A stretch of DNA of 64,000 bases from assembly GCA_930367215.1 (NCBI GenBank), contig OV884056.1, forward strand, positions 199,433,310-199,497,309, read 5' to 3'. Of the stretch, positions 11,602 through 23,454 are shown piece after piece. Source of the stretch: Pollenia angustigena (Eukaryota > Arthropoda > Insecta > Diptera > Polleniidae). The position numbers and the translations under genes are program-made. Position 1 is the stretch's first letter, and each line of letters opens with the position of its first letter. The notes below the pieces were generated by a model. The model was given only the letters and a program-made list of their open reading frames with translations. It did not search any database and was not told where the DNA came from.

Positions 11602-11793
11602 TCAGAAATGACTTTATACACTACCACGAAGACCGTAGCGGGCCAGAAAATGCATTACATTCTGCTGGTGTCTAATAATTGTAAATTTTTCTGTACATAC
11701 AATATACCTCATTGCTGTCCAAAGGAAGGCTAAGGTAAAATGTAAAAAGAAAATACAATATAATACCCTGGTAGTGTATAAAGTCATTTCTGA
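11602..11793. mobile_element. 192-bp miniature inverted-repeat element
   Basis: The outer 25 bp at both ends are nearly perfect inverted repeats (TCAGAAATGACTTTATACAC plus CTACCA). Weaker inverted similarity continues outward past both ends ('ccttcaattta'), so the true element may be longer. No coding content. Confidence 0.7.
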
Positions 11794-11967
11794 TAAATTG
11801 AAGGAATAGAACTATTACAAAAAAGCTTTATAAAATAAATAATTGAAATTTAGCTCATAGAATAAATTCGAAAAATGAAAAATGTTAAATATAAAATAAA
11901 GTAACCTTCGGAAGGAAATAATTCCCAGTTTCTTTACACAAGGCAACAAAATCGAAAAAATGTTAAA

Positions 11968-12959
11968 GGCTTGAAAACCTACTTTACAATTTTGGTGTGG
12001 TTCCAGTAGTACAAATATGGTCCAAATTTTAAATTCTATCGAGAGGTTTTTTTTAAATTTTTTTCTAAAAATTTAGATTTTTGAAAAGGCAGCTCCTTAC
12101 ATCTTATCGTAACTTTGGAACGACGTACTCGATTTTGTAATGCAATCCGTCAAAACATTTTAAATTACGCCAGATTTAAGTTTCTCTAATATCAACTTTT
12201 TATTTAGCCATTACTTTTGGAGTTATTAAGGCCGAAGTGGCAAAAAAAATTCTTTTTTTGTTTTTTTATAAAATTTTTGATTTCAAAAAATTCATAAAAA
12301 ATTTAAATCAACAAATACTTTCCAGTTTTAGTACTTAAGCTTAAAGCTGCATGCATTAGAAGTAAAATACATTTTATTTCACAAAAATCCATGGACAAAT
12401 ACCTGTTTTATTCCCGATAAATTGAAAGTACCTAGTTTTGACCTTTTTATCGCTAATTTGTGTAGAGCTAAAAATCACAAAGTTTTACCCTTTTATTACA
12501 CATTATTTTTTTTTTAATCCTTTACTTTAATTATTTTTTCATAAAGCTGCATATAATAGAAATAAAATAAATTTTGTTTCATGAAAATCCATGGATAAAT
12601 TCGTGTTTTATTCCCGATAAAGTTAAAGTTCCTAGTTTTGATACTTTTTTTATCGCAAATTTGTGTTGAGCAACATGTTGCAAACATAATATAAACATGT
12701 TGCTCAACACAAATTTGCGATAAAAAATGTCAAAACTAGGTACCTTCACTTTGTAATAATATGTTTTGAGGGATTGGACAACAAAATCGGGTACGTCGTT
12801 CAAAAGCTACGATAAGATGTATGGAGCAGCCTCTTCAAAAATCTCAAACTTTAGAAAAAATATTTTAAAAAAAACCTTACCATAGAATTTAAAAAAAATT
12901 ATGTTTTTTGCAGTTAGGTGACTATAGCGGATCAAAAAAGTATAGTGGTTATTCAAGCC
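11968..12959. mobile_element. Palindromic fold-back element
   Basis: GGCTTGAA at the left pairs with TTCAAGCC at the right. Long inner arms 12020-12130 and 12775-12890 are inverted copies (phrases 'cttatcgta..tt..aacgacgtac' and 'gtacgtcgtt'). Inside, a roughly 198-bp unit is repeated (12348-12460 and 12546-12660) and a strong hairpin forms at 12631-12740. The 74-codon frame at 12579-12803 is a by-product. Confidence 0.7.
12631..12740. repeat. Long hairpin inside the fold-back element
   Basis: Arms of about 48 bp (CCTAGTTTTGAT through CAACATGTT) are inverted copies with few mismatches around a 13-base AT-rich spacer. Confidence 0.85.
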
Positions 12960-13532
12960 CTTTTTTGCTGTTGACCTGTGTTATTTAAAATATTTTTTTA
13001 AATCTTAAAAAAATTAATTTGTTCCGTATTGCTAAAATACGCCAAAAATTCAAGAAAAGCCGCCAAAAAAGGTATACTGTTTACTATAAAATAGTTTACA
13101 GAAGTCTGCTTAAAGTAAAAAAAAAAAATTTGCTGTTAGTATTAACCCAGCGGGAAAATAAAGAATTGATTACATAAATAACTAAACATATAATCTATTA
13201 TTTTCGAAAGAATATCGAATCGAGAAAGTAATTTTATTGACACAAAAATTATGCATTGATTACAATGTATATTCCCACATTTGTAGAACAAGGAATGGAT
13301 TGTTTCTGTTCGTAACAATTATTCGTGTTTTTTCTTCAGTTCGTGACAATTTTTCGTATTTTTTTAGAATTATTTAATTCATTCGCAACAAACATACATT
13401 AAAAACAATTTATTACAATCCTAGGACATGTTCTGTGTTAAGAGCAATGAGTTCTGGAAACATGTATTATTATGTATAACATTCTCGTTTCCTATTGATT
13501 AAACACTCCTGCTGGGAAACAAAGATTGGATA
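12960..13532. other. Nothing recognised
   Basis: AT-rich DNA between two elements. No terminal repeats or coding signal seen. Confidence 0.35.
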
Positions 13533-14295
13533 TGGGCATTTCCCCAGAATGGTCTACCAGGATGAAAAGATAATATGTTGATTATCATCGTCTTTTATTG
13601 TTTATTATTATAAAAAAGGCTTTGATATTATAAAAGAATGGTTTCATAGCATATCTCAGCTGTTTTACTTGAGGAAATTGGGCTGGAAACTGGAAAATTT
13701 ATATTTTTCTGTAATTTCTACTTCAAAAAACATTTTAATATACTTATTTTACATGCAAGAAATATGTTGTGTTTACACTCTTTCTTCATAATCTCTCCAT
13801 TACAATCAATTGTAAAAGGAGAATTAAGTTTTTTTGTTAAATAAATTGGAAGACATTTATGGGAAAATGCGTGGTGATAATAATAAAAAAAACATTCGGA
13901 AAAATCGTACGTTCGCGATCCGTACGTTCGCGACCGTTAAATAAGATAATTAAACAAAAACCAAAGGAGATATTTTATTTTGTAAATACTGGATGGAGAC
14001 CTACATTAATACACTTTTAAAATAAATTAACCACTTTTGAATATTCCGTTCCATTGCGCAGATTTTTACATTTCACTACTGTCAGCCAAAGTTGACTTCT
14101 ATTTTGCGTACGTTCGTGACCACACCTTTATAACTCTTATTATGAAAACTTATATCCATCCATCTTTTACACTAAACATAGAGCTACCCAAAAGCTATCG
14201 AATCGAAAAAAAAATGCTAGGAAAAGTTTTGTTTTCTATGTTATTTGTACATCAAAAGCGTACGAACGTACGTTCGTGACTCCAGGAAATGCCCA
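13533..14295. mobile_element. Element II: TGGGCATTTCC-ended element with CGTACGTTCGTGAC sites
   Basis: Left end TGGGCATTTCCCCAG and inverted right end TGGGCATTTCCTGGAG, both next to TA. Sites: CGTACGTTCGCGATC at 13906-13920, CGTACGTTCGCGAC at 13921-13934, CGTACGTTCGTGAC at 14107-14120 and 14267-14280, all in plus orientation. The last is embedded in a palindrome CGTACGAACGTACG. The 80-codon frame 14037-14279 crosses these sites and has no recognisable domain. Confidence 0.75.
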
Positions 14296-16199
14296 TATAC
14301 ATTTGTATAAGTGCAGTTATATAATATATCTTAAACGCTTCACCGGCAATATTTCTTTTCTAACTTTCCTTTTGAATACATTGTGAGAGTATTACAATTC
14401 AAGAATTTCTAATTGCATTCTACTTCGAAGGTGAGTTTTAATGGAGTTCTTTGTTTCAACATAGACATTACTTTTCAAAGTTTTTCTTGGGATTCAAAAA
14501 ATTAATTATGAAAGCTAAAATTTATTTTTGATGTGATAAGCTATTCCTATTACAACATTACTTGTTGTAATTACCAGCATATAAGCAACAGCCAAAGCAA
14601 GTTCCTTAAAATGGGTATATACCAGTGAATAGCTTTATGCGATTGAAAAAAAATCGCATTTAATCAACAACAACAAATACACTCGCTTGCGGTCATACAA
14701 TCAAACTTGCGCAACCGCAAATATTCACTGCTGGTTTGCAGTCATTCAAATATTGCACATCGTGCTTAGTTATTTATACAATCTTTAGCTTTGTTTTTTT
14801 TTGTGTGTTCTTTGCGACAATGATTGTTTTGGTAAATAAAAAAAATTCAAACAAAAAAGCCAGAAATGAAGCAATTACTACTCATGTATTCATTCAGCAT
14901 TAACTATGTAGTACAAGAAAAAAAAATTTAAATGAAACTAAACGCACATATGTAGGTACATACATACAAACAATTTCCATAGAAACATACTTTTTTATCT
15001 TAAAAAGTAGAGTAGTTCTGTATGTAGGTACAATGTATTCTTGTTATTGTTGTTTTTATTGTTGTTAATTTTAACAAAGCATGAGAGTGGTTTGTTGTTG
15101 TTATTGTTGTTAATGTTAACAAGCGTCTTATCGAGTGGGCAATGACTACTTGACTGCAAAAGTATAAGTATGTGTTCTTTTGAATTTACACAGTTGTGTT
15201 ATATTGCTTGAGCAACAAAAATGCAAATAAAGCACTTTCAATAAAAAACGAATAAATGCAAAAATCAAATGTGTACGAAACGATGTAAAAATTACCAACG
15301 TTGACCTTTGTTTTGCAAGCAAAGAGTGAATGTAAATTTTAGCGTATTAATAAATCAAGAAAAATAGTGATTTTGCAGTTCTCTGGTACATACCTGACAT
15401 ATCCTTGTAGTTATACAATTGTGGCCTAAACTGATTTAAATTCGATGGAATTTCATCATTACATTAAAATACACTTTCCAATTAACAAATTGTAATTTTT
15501 TTTTCATTGTGTTTCATAAACATCCAAAGGTACATATGTTCAGGTTTAAAGAATTTTATTTGTTGATTCTTTCAAGAGCATTGTTAAATATAAAAAAACA
15601 ATTTTCTCGAAGATTTTCATTATCTTCATCAGCCATTTCAGCACAATTAAGTTTTAAATACTGACCATACATACACTTATAAAATTATTACAGTAACTGA
15701 TTGTGGGTTATTAAATTCGTTTTCCGTACTGTTAAAATGGAATAAAAATATAGTTAACATTTATGTTTGTTATTCAAAAAACAAACTACCATAAAATAAT
15801 GTTTTTCCGTATTTTTTTTTTTTTGTTAATTTGTTTGATTTTTGTCGGTTGAAATATATTTTTTTAAAGTAAAATCTATTCAATCTTAAGGAATATGCTG
15901 TTTAATATATAAACAATTTAAAAATGAATGTAAAAATCATTTGTTTTAAATGAAATGTAAATGATCCGTTTTTCAAATGAATTTTAATTTGTTTAAAATG
16001 AATTTTCGCTTGAATTTAACTACATAATATTTTGAGTGTATGAATGCCTTAAATTTAATACATTAAAATACTAAAATGAATATAATATTATTACTTCGTA
16101 TTGAATTTTACACATATATTCAGGTTCTCAATGATATTCTACGGCAAAATGTGTAGGTTGGATGATGGGTGTATAACGTCAAAATAATCTTTGAAAAAG
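14296..16199. other. AT-rich non-coding DNA
   Basis: CAA/GTTGTT-rich sequence and homopolymers. A consensus-like donor CGAAGGTGAGTTTT is at about 14428 without other exon evidence. No gene recognised. Confidence 0.35.
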
Positions 16200-16283
16200 G
16201 TTTCCTGATGATCTGGCCTAAGCAACCAGTGAAATGCGCATATAAGCTAGCTTTGCCTCAACAACATATTTCAGTGTATTTAT

Positions 16284-17786
16284 AAGGGTATTCATTCGGT
16301 TAGCCGTCAACCGGTTAACCGATTAATTACTACCCGATTAACTGATCGGTTAATTTCAAATTGGATTTTTTCGATTAACGATTAAACCGGTTAATTTCAA
16401 TCGATTAACCGAAGTAACAAAATTTACAATATTTTGTAGTATTATAACATATTTTTTTGTGTGTTTTTAATTATTTGTTTTGTCTCATATACAAAATGTA
16501 TTTGTTTAGAAAATATTTTTTCATACAAACAAAGAAGGTGTTCAGTGATTTTCATTTTAACCCATTTTCCGCCGACCAATGACTTAAATTACATTGTTTT
16601 TCAATGTTTTTTTTTATCTTCTTCGTCGATCAACAGGAATGTGGCGAAAAATGGGTTAAATATATGACTGCCAATACCTTTTTTTTGTTTCACGTACTTT
16701 TTATATATTTGTGTTTAGGTATTTGTTTTTTATCATATCTACTCATATCAGTCTTTTAACAAAATTAACCGAAACAATTATTAAAAACTCTAATGGCATA
16801 ATGGAGTATTTTATATGTTAAGAAAAATCCTGGAAAAGTACTGAGATATTAGATATTCATCTACGATAAGTGAAAGAATTGTTTCAACTTTTGTCAAAAC
16901 TAAAGAAAAGAATCGCTTTAATCCTAAACATTTAAACCAAATTATTTTTCTAAATGATTATTGTATAAGATGTCCTTTAACTATTGAAATAACTAATAAG
17001 ATTATCTCAGTTTATTTTTGAATAAATACGTAAATATTTTGTGGATTCACAAGGTAGTCATAAAGTCTTATGTCTTAAAATAATTACCGGAAATATATAT
17101 CGTCGGCTTAATATGCAAACCACTTTTTATTTAAATTGAGATTTTGATGCCGTGTGGTAGAGAAAGATACGCCTCGTCAACCAGCATGTAGTTTTTCTTC
17201 TATTAAAGTCTTGAAGTGTGTAAAACTGACTGTAATTTTAATTTTCTATCAAGCTTCTAATAGGAAAAATAAACAGTTTTTTGTCTCTCCTGTAAAATGT
17301 GCTGAAAGTGAGTTAGCAGGTTTGCATATTTAGCCAACATTATGACTGTTGTAAGCTACCGCTTATAATATAGATTTCTACTATACAGTTATGAAGAATC
17401 AATGAACACAGCATTACAATTTTTATTTTGTTTGAAACACAACAATATTTATGTTAAACAAATTTAAATATTTTTCAGTTTATTTTTTAGGATACTATGA
17501 CGATATGACTTGATACCACACCTTGCGCATTAATTGTAAATGCATATTACATATTTATGAATTGTTTTTTTTTTTTTTTGCTTGCTCGTTTTAGTTCAAG
17601 AATTGTTATGTTTGGTATGTTATTGTTTTTTTTTTTACTTATTAATTAATGCATTTTTATATATTGAAATTACTTAATTGATCAAAAACAAAATTAACCG
17701 ATTATTAACCGATTAAACCAAAACCTCGGTTAATTAATCGAGCGATTAACCGATTAAAGCAAAAGGTCGATTAAATGAATACCCTA
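16284..17786 (+). mobile_element. hAT transposon relic, family G copy 1
   Basis: Ends AGGGTATTCATTCGG and inverted AGGGTATTCATTTAATCG; both arms repeat GATTAACCGATTAA-type blocks. A perfect 8-bp duplication GTATTTAT flanks it (16276-16283 and 17787-17794). It contains a hAT C-terminal remnant (16857-16962). A sister copy is at 26193-27200. The N-terminal and catalytic parts are not recognisable. Confidence 0.9.
16857..16962 (+). pseudogene. hAT transposase C-terminal (dimerisation) remnant
   Basis: Plus-strand reading gives SSTISERIVSTFVKTKEK followed by NRFNPKHLNQIIFLND. The order S-E-R-hydrophobic-S, then a basic stretch with N-R, then L-x-x-hydrophobic-x-F-L, is the hallmark of the hAT family C-terminal dimerisation region. 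It is preserved as an open stretch while the rest has decayed. No complete protein remains. Confidence 0.85.
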
Positions 17787-17880
17787 GTATTTATCAAAAA
17801 TAAGAAATTGGGAATTTAGCACGTCATACAGAAATCTTATAATAATAAATTTTGTTTTCCCAAAAATAACTTGGAGGATT

Positions 17881-18340
17881 TTTTATATTCTGGCATTTAT
17901 TGTGAACTTTGATATTTCAATTCGTTTCATTTTCCTGACAAGATATAAATGTTGCGCCCTTCTTCCTAATTGAACGAAAATAAAAATGCTTAAAATTTCC
18001 CCTCTCAAAACCCACTGTGCAATAGCAATAAACAACAAATGATTTTAAAACGATTATCATGATTATAAACATGACAATAATGACGTTTGTTATCATAATA
18101 ATGAGCAAGAAAACATCATTGACGTTGGCGCACACATCAACGTTTTTTAAACAGTTTGGGGAGACAAAAATGTTCGTAAGGAGCAGACAACAGCAGCAAT
18201 AGTGAGTGGTGGTAGTACTACGACAACGAGTAATAAAGCAGAATAAATAAAGTGTTCTTTGCTTTTATGTTGTTGCTGATTGTGTATTTGTGTATGTTGT
18301 GAGTTAAGTTGGGCAAAATGTATCTAGATACATAATTGCC
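17881..18340. other. Nothing coding; possible upstream region
   Basis: Contains mixed ATCAT/CAT-rich and GTTGTT sequence leading to the initiator at 18345. No element ends seen. Confidence 0.35.
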
Positions 18341-18344
18341 ACAT

Positions 18345-18378
18345 TCAGTCGTCGTTAAATAGTTGTACGGCGCAGTTC
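18345..18378 (+). promoter_or_regulatory. Candidate Inr plus DPE core promoter
   Basis: TCAGTC at 18345-18350 matches the arthropod initiator (TCAKTY) with +1 at 18347. AGTTC at 18374-18378 lies exactly at +28 to +32 and fits the downstream promoter element RGWYV. There is no TATA box about 30 bases upstream, as usual for DPE promoters. The sequence that follows is leader-like. No open frame or mapped transcript supports it here, so this is a prediction. Confidence 0.35.
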
Positions 18379-21013
18379 AAGCAGCTCTTTTAAGTTCACA
18401 AATCATAAAAATTAATAATAAAATTTTTATTTATTCCACCAACAGACATCGTTGGTGTTCGCTTGTACGTTGTGTCGGTGTGTGAGTCTAGTTGTATGAA
18501 CTCTTACCACACTGTGCTCTTGTTCTTTCTTTGACAACGCCAACAATATTAAAACAATAACATCATCATCATAATCTCCATCTCAACTCGATACATGTGA
18601 TAGAGATGTTTGTGTTAGTGTGAGTTCGTATCTGTGTGTATTTGGCATGAATGGTTGGTTGTGTTGCTTGTTTTTTTTTTTTTTTTTTTGTTTCGTTTAA
18701 ATTGTTTGTTAGTTGAATGTGGAATGGAGTTCAGTTTTAGTTAAACGTTCGGTCGTTTATTGTCGTGCCATTTAGTTCACTTAAAAACAATCTAGTGGAT
18801 ACACGTTTTTTCATTACTCTCGTCTGCCATACAATTTAAGCGGTCGCTCATACGTACGAACGTTTGTTTATCACGTTTTTTTGCGTTGATTGTTTTGGCG
18901 ATTTTTCGTCTTTTTTTTGTGATTAAAATAAATGGTTAGTTGGTGTAGTGTGTGTGTATGTTTTTATTATTTGTTTGCATTAAAAGTGTATTTTGTGACT
19001 TGTGGTAGATGCGGCAGCATTAGCAGCAGAACATAAAGCAACTATCATCAATGCAATGATTGTTATGACCATCATCTCTCTCTGAAATGATCATAATGAT
19101 GATAATCATGTTAGATTCTAGGTACGAAGTGTATTAATGTTTATTGCGTGTGTGTGTGTATTCTTATTGTTTGTCTTGCCTTTTATTTTGTAGCAATTTA
19201 GAATGAAAAGAGCTTAAACAATTGTTCAGATGTTTGTTATTGTTTTTGTGAATTCAAACGAAAGTGTAACTTGCTACAAAACGTTTAAATACGCATTATT
19301 TAAATTGAATACGTTTAACGAGTTGTGCGATTTTCTACCGACGGCAATTAATTAATTTCGCTAATTAAGTTATCATATAAAGGAATTTCAATGCGAAAAC
19401 AATCGTTAAATAGTGAAAAAATTAAAGCTTTTTAAATTGTTTTAAAAGAAAAAAATATACAAAAGATAGGTATTTTTTGAAAACAAATAAATAAAATTTT
19501 TTTTTATATAAAAAAAAAAAAACATATTCCAAAAAAGAAAAAAATTTAAATTCATAAAAAAATTATAAAAGTGATACCTATAAAAAATTAACAATAGTAA
19601 TAATGAATATTTTTGGGGTGAAAAATAAATAAAAAACATACAAATTTAACTTATTAAATATTTTGGAAGTTATAAAAATAAATAATTTTATAATAATTAC
19701 AAAAATTTGAATAAAAACAACTACATAAAAATTAAATCTGTTTACAAAAATCAATAAAATAATAAATTATTGGATAAATTAAAAAAAAAAAAAAAATGTA
19801 AATTTATGTAATTTCTTCAAAAGCTCTAAAAATGTAGCCAAAAACAAAATCTAGAAATGGTAATTCTAATAATAAAAAATCAAAAACAAATTTAATTCCT
19901 TTAAAATTTGAACCAGGTGACGATTATATTAACATAATCTTTGTAGTTCTTTATTAAAAGATTAAAAAAAATTGTCCAAAAGACATTAACAAAAAACAAC
20001 AAAACAAATCTTCTCTAATTTAAAAAAAAAAAAAAACAAACCAAAAACACCTTTAAGCAATTAAATAAAAAAATCTTTATTAAAATATTAACCAATAAAA
20101 AATTTATTTTTGTTGTATTTGCTTAATCGCCTGAATATTGGTGGCTTATTACCATAATTAAATACTAAATGCCATTAAAAGTGTATCTCATCGTTATTTT
20201 AACTTATTTTTTTTTTATTTGTTTTGGTTGAACAAAAGATTTATAACAAAAAAATAGTAATAATTTAAAAAAAAAAGACAAACAAAAAAATTATGAAAAA
20301 TTAATAAAAATTTTGACAAAACTAAACACTTGGATATTTTTTATGGGCAAAAGACCAGCATAAAAGAAAGTAAGAATTTAAATTTATCTACCTGGAACAA
20401 TATGGAATTATAAAAAAAATTCATTTCGAACAGGAAATTTTTAGGAGTAAATAGGTTTTTGGAAATATCGTGATGTCAATGGATAAAATTTGGCTCAATT
20501 TAAATATTATTTTGCTATTTAATTAATCCGTGATTTATACTCCCACTATACAGTATTAAAAATTTATTTAAAAATAATTTTCGTAAATTTGTTAAACTCT
20601 TAAAGAAGCAAGCAAATTTATTGATCTTTGATATCAAATTCCATTATGATTCCATCCTTCTTAAATTAAATATTTTTATAGAACGTCACACTTATACAAA
20701 CGAAATTTTATAAAGTTAGAAATTTGCGTCACTCTTCTTTTATTTCTAACTAAAGATCTTGTCTACGCATTATTAATTACAGTGTTAACTACCAATAAAA
20801 CTAGAAAAAGCTCTAAGATATTTTTTTTTTTTGATTTTGGTAACCTTTAATTTTTTGTTGCCTCTCACCAAACTCTTTACTTAGTACTTAAGATCAGGTT
20901 TGCGCATGGTCAATTACAGTGTTGCTAATAAATTCAGCAAAAGCAAAAAACGAAATAAGATAAGATAAGATTAGTTTAGTATTAGTTAACTCATTGTCTT
21001 TTTTAGAGCATTT
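18379..21013 (+). other. Leader-like DNA, then extremely AT-rich DNA
   Basis: 18379-19130 has (TG)n and CAT/GTTGTT tracts like a fly 5' untranslated exon, with a possible donor TCTAGGTACGAAG near 19120. From 19440 to 20340 the sequence is nearly all A and T with many homopolymers. A poly-T run is at 18670-18690. No protein signal was found. Confidence 0.3.
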
Positions 21014-21021
21014 GTAAATAG

Positions 21022-21489
21022 CAGGGCTGTGGAGTCGGAGTTGTAGAGTCGGAGTTAAGGTTTTTGTAACGAAGTTGGAGTCAAAGTACCAATAAGAATT
21101 CGCTAGTCCGATTCAAAAATTTTCCAGCATACAAAATTTTTAAAAAATTCTAATATTTTCCAAATTAAAAAAATTTTAAAAGGGTCTGCTTTAAAAATTT
21201 TTAATATAAGGACCAGTTTACCTTACATATCTAAAGAGCTATATTAAAGCTCAATGCGGCACGTGTTAAAAATTAAATTTCGATTTGAAATTTTTACAGA
21301 ATTATTTTCTTGCAATATTTAACCATTTTAAAGGTACTGATTGCATTGCAAAAAGAGTTTAAAGTCAAACAGTGTCATATACATTAAGCATCAAGGTTGG
21401 AGTAGGAGTCAGATTTGGAGTCGTAGTCGGACTTAAAAAAATTTCAGCGGTTAGAGTCGGAGTCGAAGTTAGACGTCTCCACAACTCTG
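21022..21489. mobile_element. hAT-like miniature element with GTCGGAG repeats
   Basis: Left end CAGGGCTGTGGAGTCGGAG; right end inverted CAGAGTTGTGGAGACGTC. Flanking 8-bp copies GTAAATAG (21014-21021) and GTAAAAAG (21490-21497) match 7 of 8. Inner arms consist of reiterated GAGTCGGAGT-like hexamer blocks. No coding content. Confidence 0.85.
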
Positions 21490-21539
21490 GTAAAAAGTAA
21501 CTTACAGTGTCGATAATAAATTAGGCCAATGACTTAGAT

Positions 21540-22290
21540 AAGGCTCCATTGGCAGCCCAAAAGTCCTATAATACCAGGCTGCCGACATTCCCACTCAGCC
21601 AACCGGTTGATTCAATTAAAGATTGGATCCTATAGTTTAAGTCTTAGATATCCGAATGCCGGACAATGATAGAGACATTGTTCCGTTGACTTCTCTTCTT
21701 CCTCGTCGCGGCAGCTTCTACACGGGTAATTGTACAGAAGCCATAGCCTCTGGAAGCGTTTCCCAATAGGCCACTGGCCAGCTATAACGTTCCTGAGGCG
21801 GAGTCTTGCCATCTCTGGCAAGAAATAAGATGAAATTTGAGTGCGATAAGACTCTTACTCCTCTAGATCGAAACACCAATATCATATGTTGTGAACTGTT
21901 TCGATGCATGCGCCAACGAGTCGGCCATACAGTTTCCATGTATGTCCCAGTGTCCAGAAACCCATTTAGGGGAAATCATTGAAAGTCCTGCTATCTCCTC
22001 TAATATTATTAGACATCAGGCATTTTTAGCCTAGTTTCGATATGTTAAGCACAATATCTAGGGATCTTATTGCCGTTTTACTATCGGTTATAATGTAGAT
22101 ATCCCTACCAGATATCTCACCATACCGAAAGTACTTCGTTACTGGGTAGATGGCCATTATCTCGTCACGAATGGCATTGCAATAATCCGACAGCCTTAGA
22201 GAAACGCTCCAGTCCAACTGTTCAAAGTAAATTCCGAAATCGACAGTGTTTGAGACCCGTCATTGTATATTTGGATTGCATCCGCGGGAA
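21540..22290 (-). pseudogene. Non-LTR retrotransposon RNase H and tail relic, family L copy 1
   Basis: Minus-strand reading in broken frames gives, in order, an RNase H part with SLRLSDYCNAIRDEIMAI and DIYIITDSKTAIRSLD, then WVSGHWDIHGNCMADSLA, then a tail LRNVIAGQWPIGKRF and CRSCRDEEEEKSTEQ with a CxxC...H..C pattern. This is the normal RNase H to zinc-knuckle order of I/R1/jockey-group ORF2. The frame must shift at least twice and the reverse transcriptase is missing. Two more antisense fragments of the same family are at 48742-48900 and 50696-50950. Confidence 0.85.
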
Positions 22291-22998
22291 TTCGTACGTC
22301 ACCATATTGAATAATCTTATCCAAAACGATTACATTAATCTCAGAATGGCAGATTTTAGTAAAATGGATACTTTTTTTTAAAGAAGACTGAAACCCAGCG
22401 TATATAAAATTAAAAAAATTGTGAAAGCCTCATTCTTCTTTTCAATAATTGTGGACAAAAGTTTCGAAAGTAGTTTGGCTTAAATTAAAGCTAGCGAAAG
22501 TTTACCGAAATGAACACAAATTGAAGAATAGAAATATGTTTAAGATAGAAAGATATAAAACTCAAAATCTCAGCGATGGTAAAAAAAAAATTTTAAATAA
22601 AAAAACAATTAAAGGCATGCAATTCTCAAACCTCAAAATTATCTTGCCACTATCTTTTAATGTTTTTTTTTTTTTTTTGTCAAATAAAATTTTGCTTACG
22701 TCAGAGCAGAAAAATCTGTTTAATTAATGTATTTCTAATATTTATAACCCGAGCAAGCTCAAACAATTTTTTTGCTAAGTAACAATTTGATATCGAACGA
22801 ATTCACATTCAAACGTAAGTTTAACAATAACTTAAGAATAAATAAGTTCTTAGAAAACTTTTTTGAATTTCTGAAAAAAATTCGCAGAATCACGTGTTAA
22901 ATTTATCTTATTAAAACAATTATAAATTGGTTTTCTTAAAATTAACATTTTTAAATGATTTCTAGCGGAAAGTGCTTTTCGTACACCCAGAGAAAAAA
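22291..22998. other. Nothing recognised
   Basis: AT-rich sequence. The 92-codon lysine-rich frame 22449-22727 ends in a poly-T-encoded phenylalanine run and has no domain. Confidence 0.4.
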
Positions 22999-22999
22999 C

Positions 23000-23454
23000 A
23001 TGTTTAAATATGGTCACCTCCAACAAAACTATTTTAAAAGAAAATTGTAAATATATTATGATTCATTTAACAATATTAGTGTCACTGACAACCATATTAT
23101 GGTTGAATTAGTCCTCCATCAAGAAGCCACAGCCATACTATGGTTGCTTTCGAACATGTTATGGTCAAAAATAACTAAAACATGCTTAACACTTATAATA
23201 GCATGGTTAGTTTTCAACTATAGCATGTTGCTCTTGGAAAATATGAAAATACTATTGTTAATTTTAAAACAAATTATTGTCATATTTAACCATAACATGT
23301 TTAGAGGTTACCATAATATGGTTGTAACTTCTTGATGGAGGACTAATTCAACCATAATATGGCTGTAGGTGACAATAATATGGTTATATTAACCATAATA
23401 TGTTTAAACTTTTTTTTAAAAATAGTTTTGTTGGAGTTGACCATATTTAAACAT
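23000..23454. mobile_element. Palindromic element built of CCATAATATGG units
   Basis: Ends ATGTTTAAATATGGTCA pair with each other, followed by CTCCAACAAAACTATTTT on both sides. Second-level arms around 23085-23140 and 23320-23390 (GAATTAGTCCTCCATCAAGA) are also inverted. About ten near-copies of the self-complementary CCATAATATGG occur through the element. The 78-codon frame 23099-23335 is a by-product. Confidence 0.8.

Larger units (their letters stand above)
16200..17880 (+). repeat. Dispersed repeat family B, interrupted by a hAT element
   Basis: 16200-16283 and 17787-17880 together match one continuous stretch at 52690-52865 ('gatctggcctaagcaaccag', 'tttcagtgt-tttatcaa', then 'ttcccaaaaat-act'). 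The uninterrupted copy gives the pre-insertion state and confirms the boundaries of the inserted element. Confidence 0.8.
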
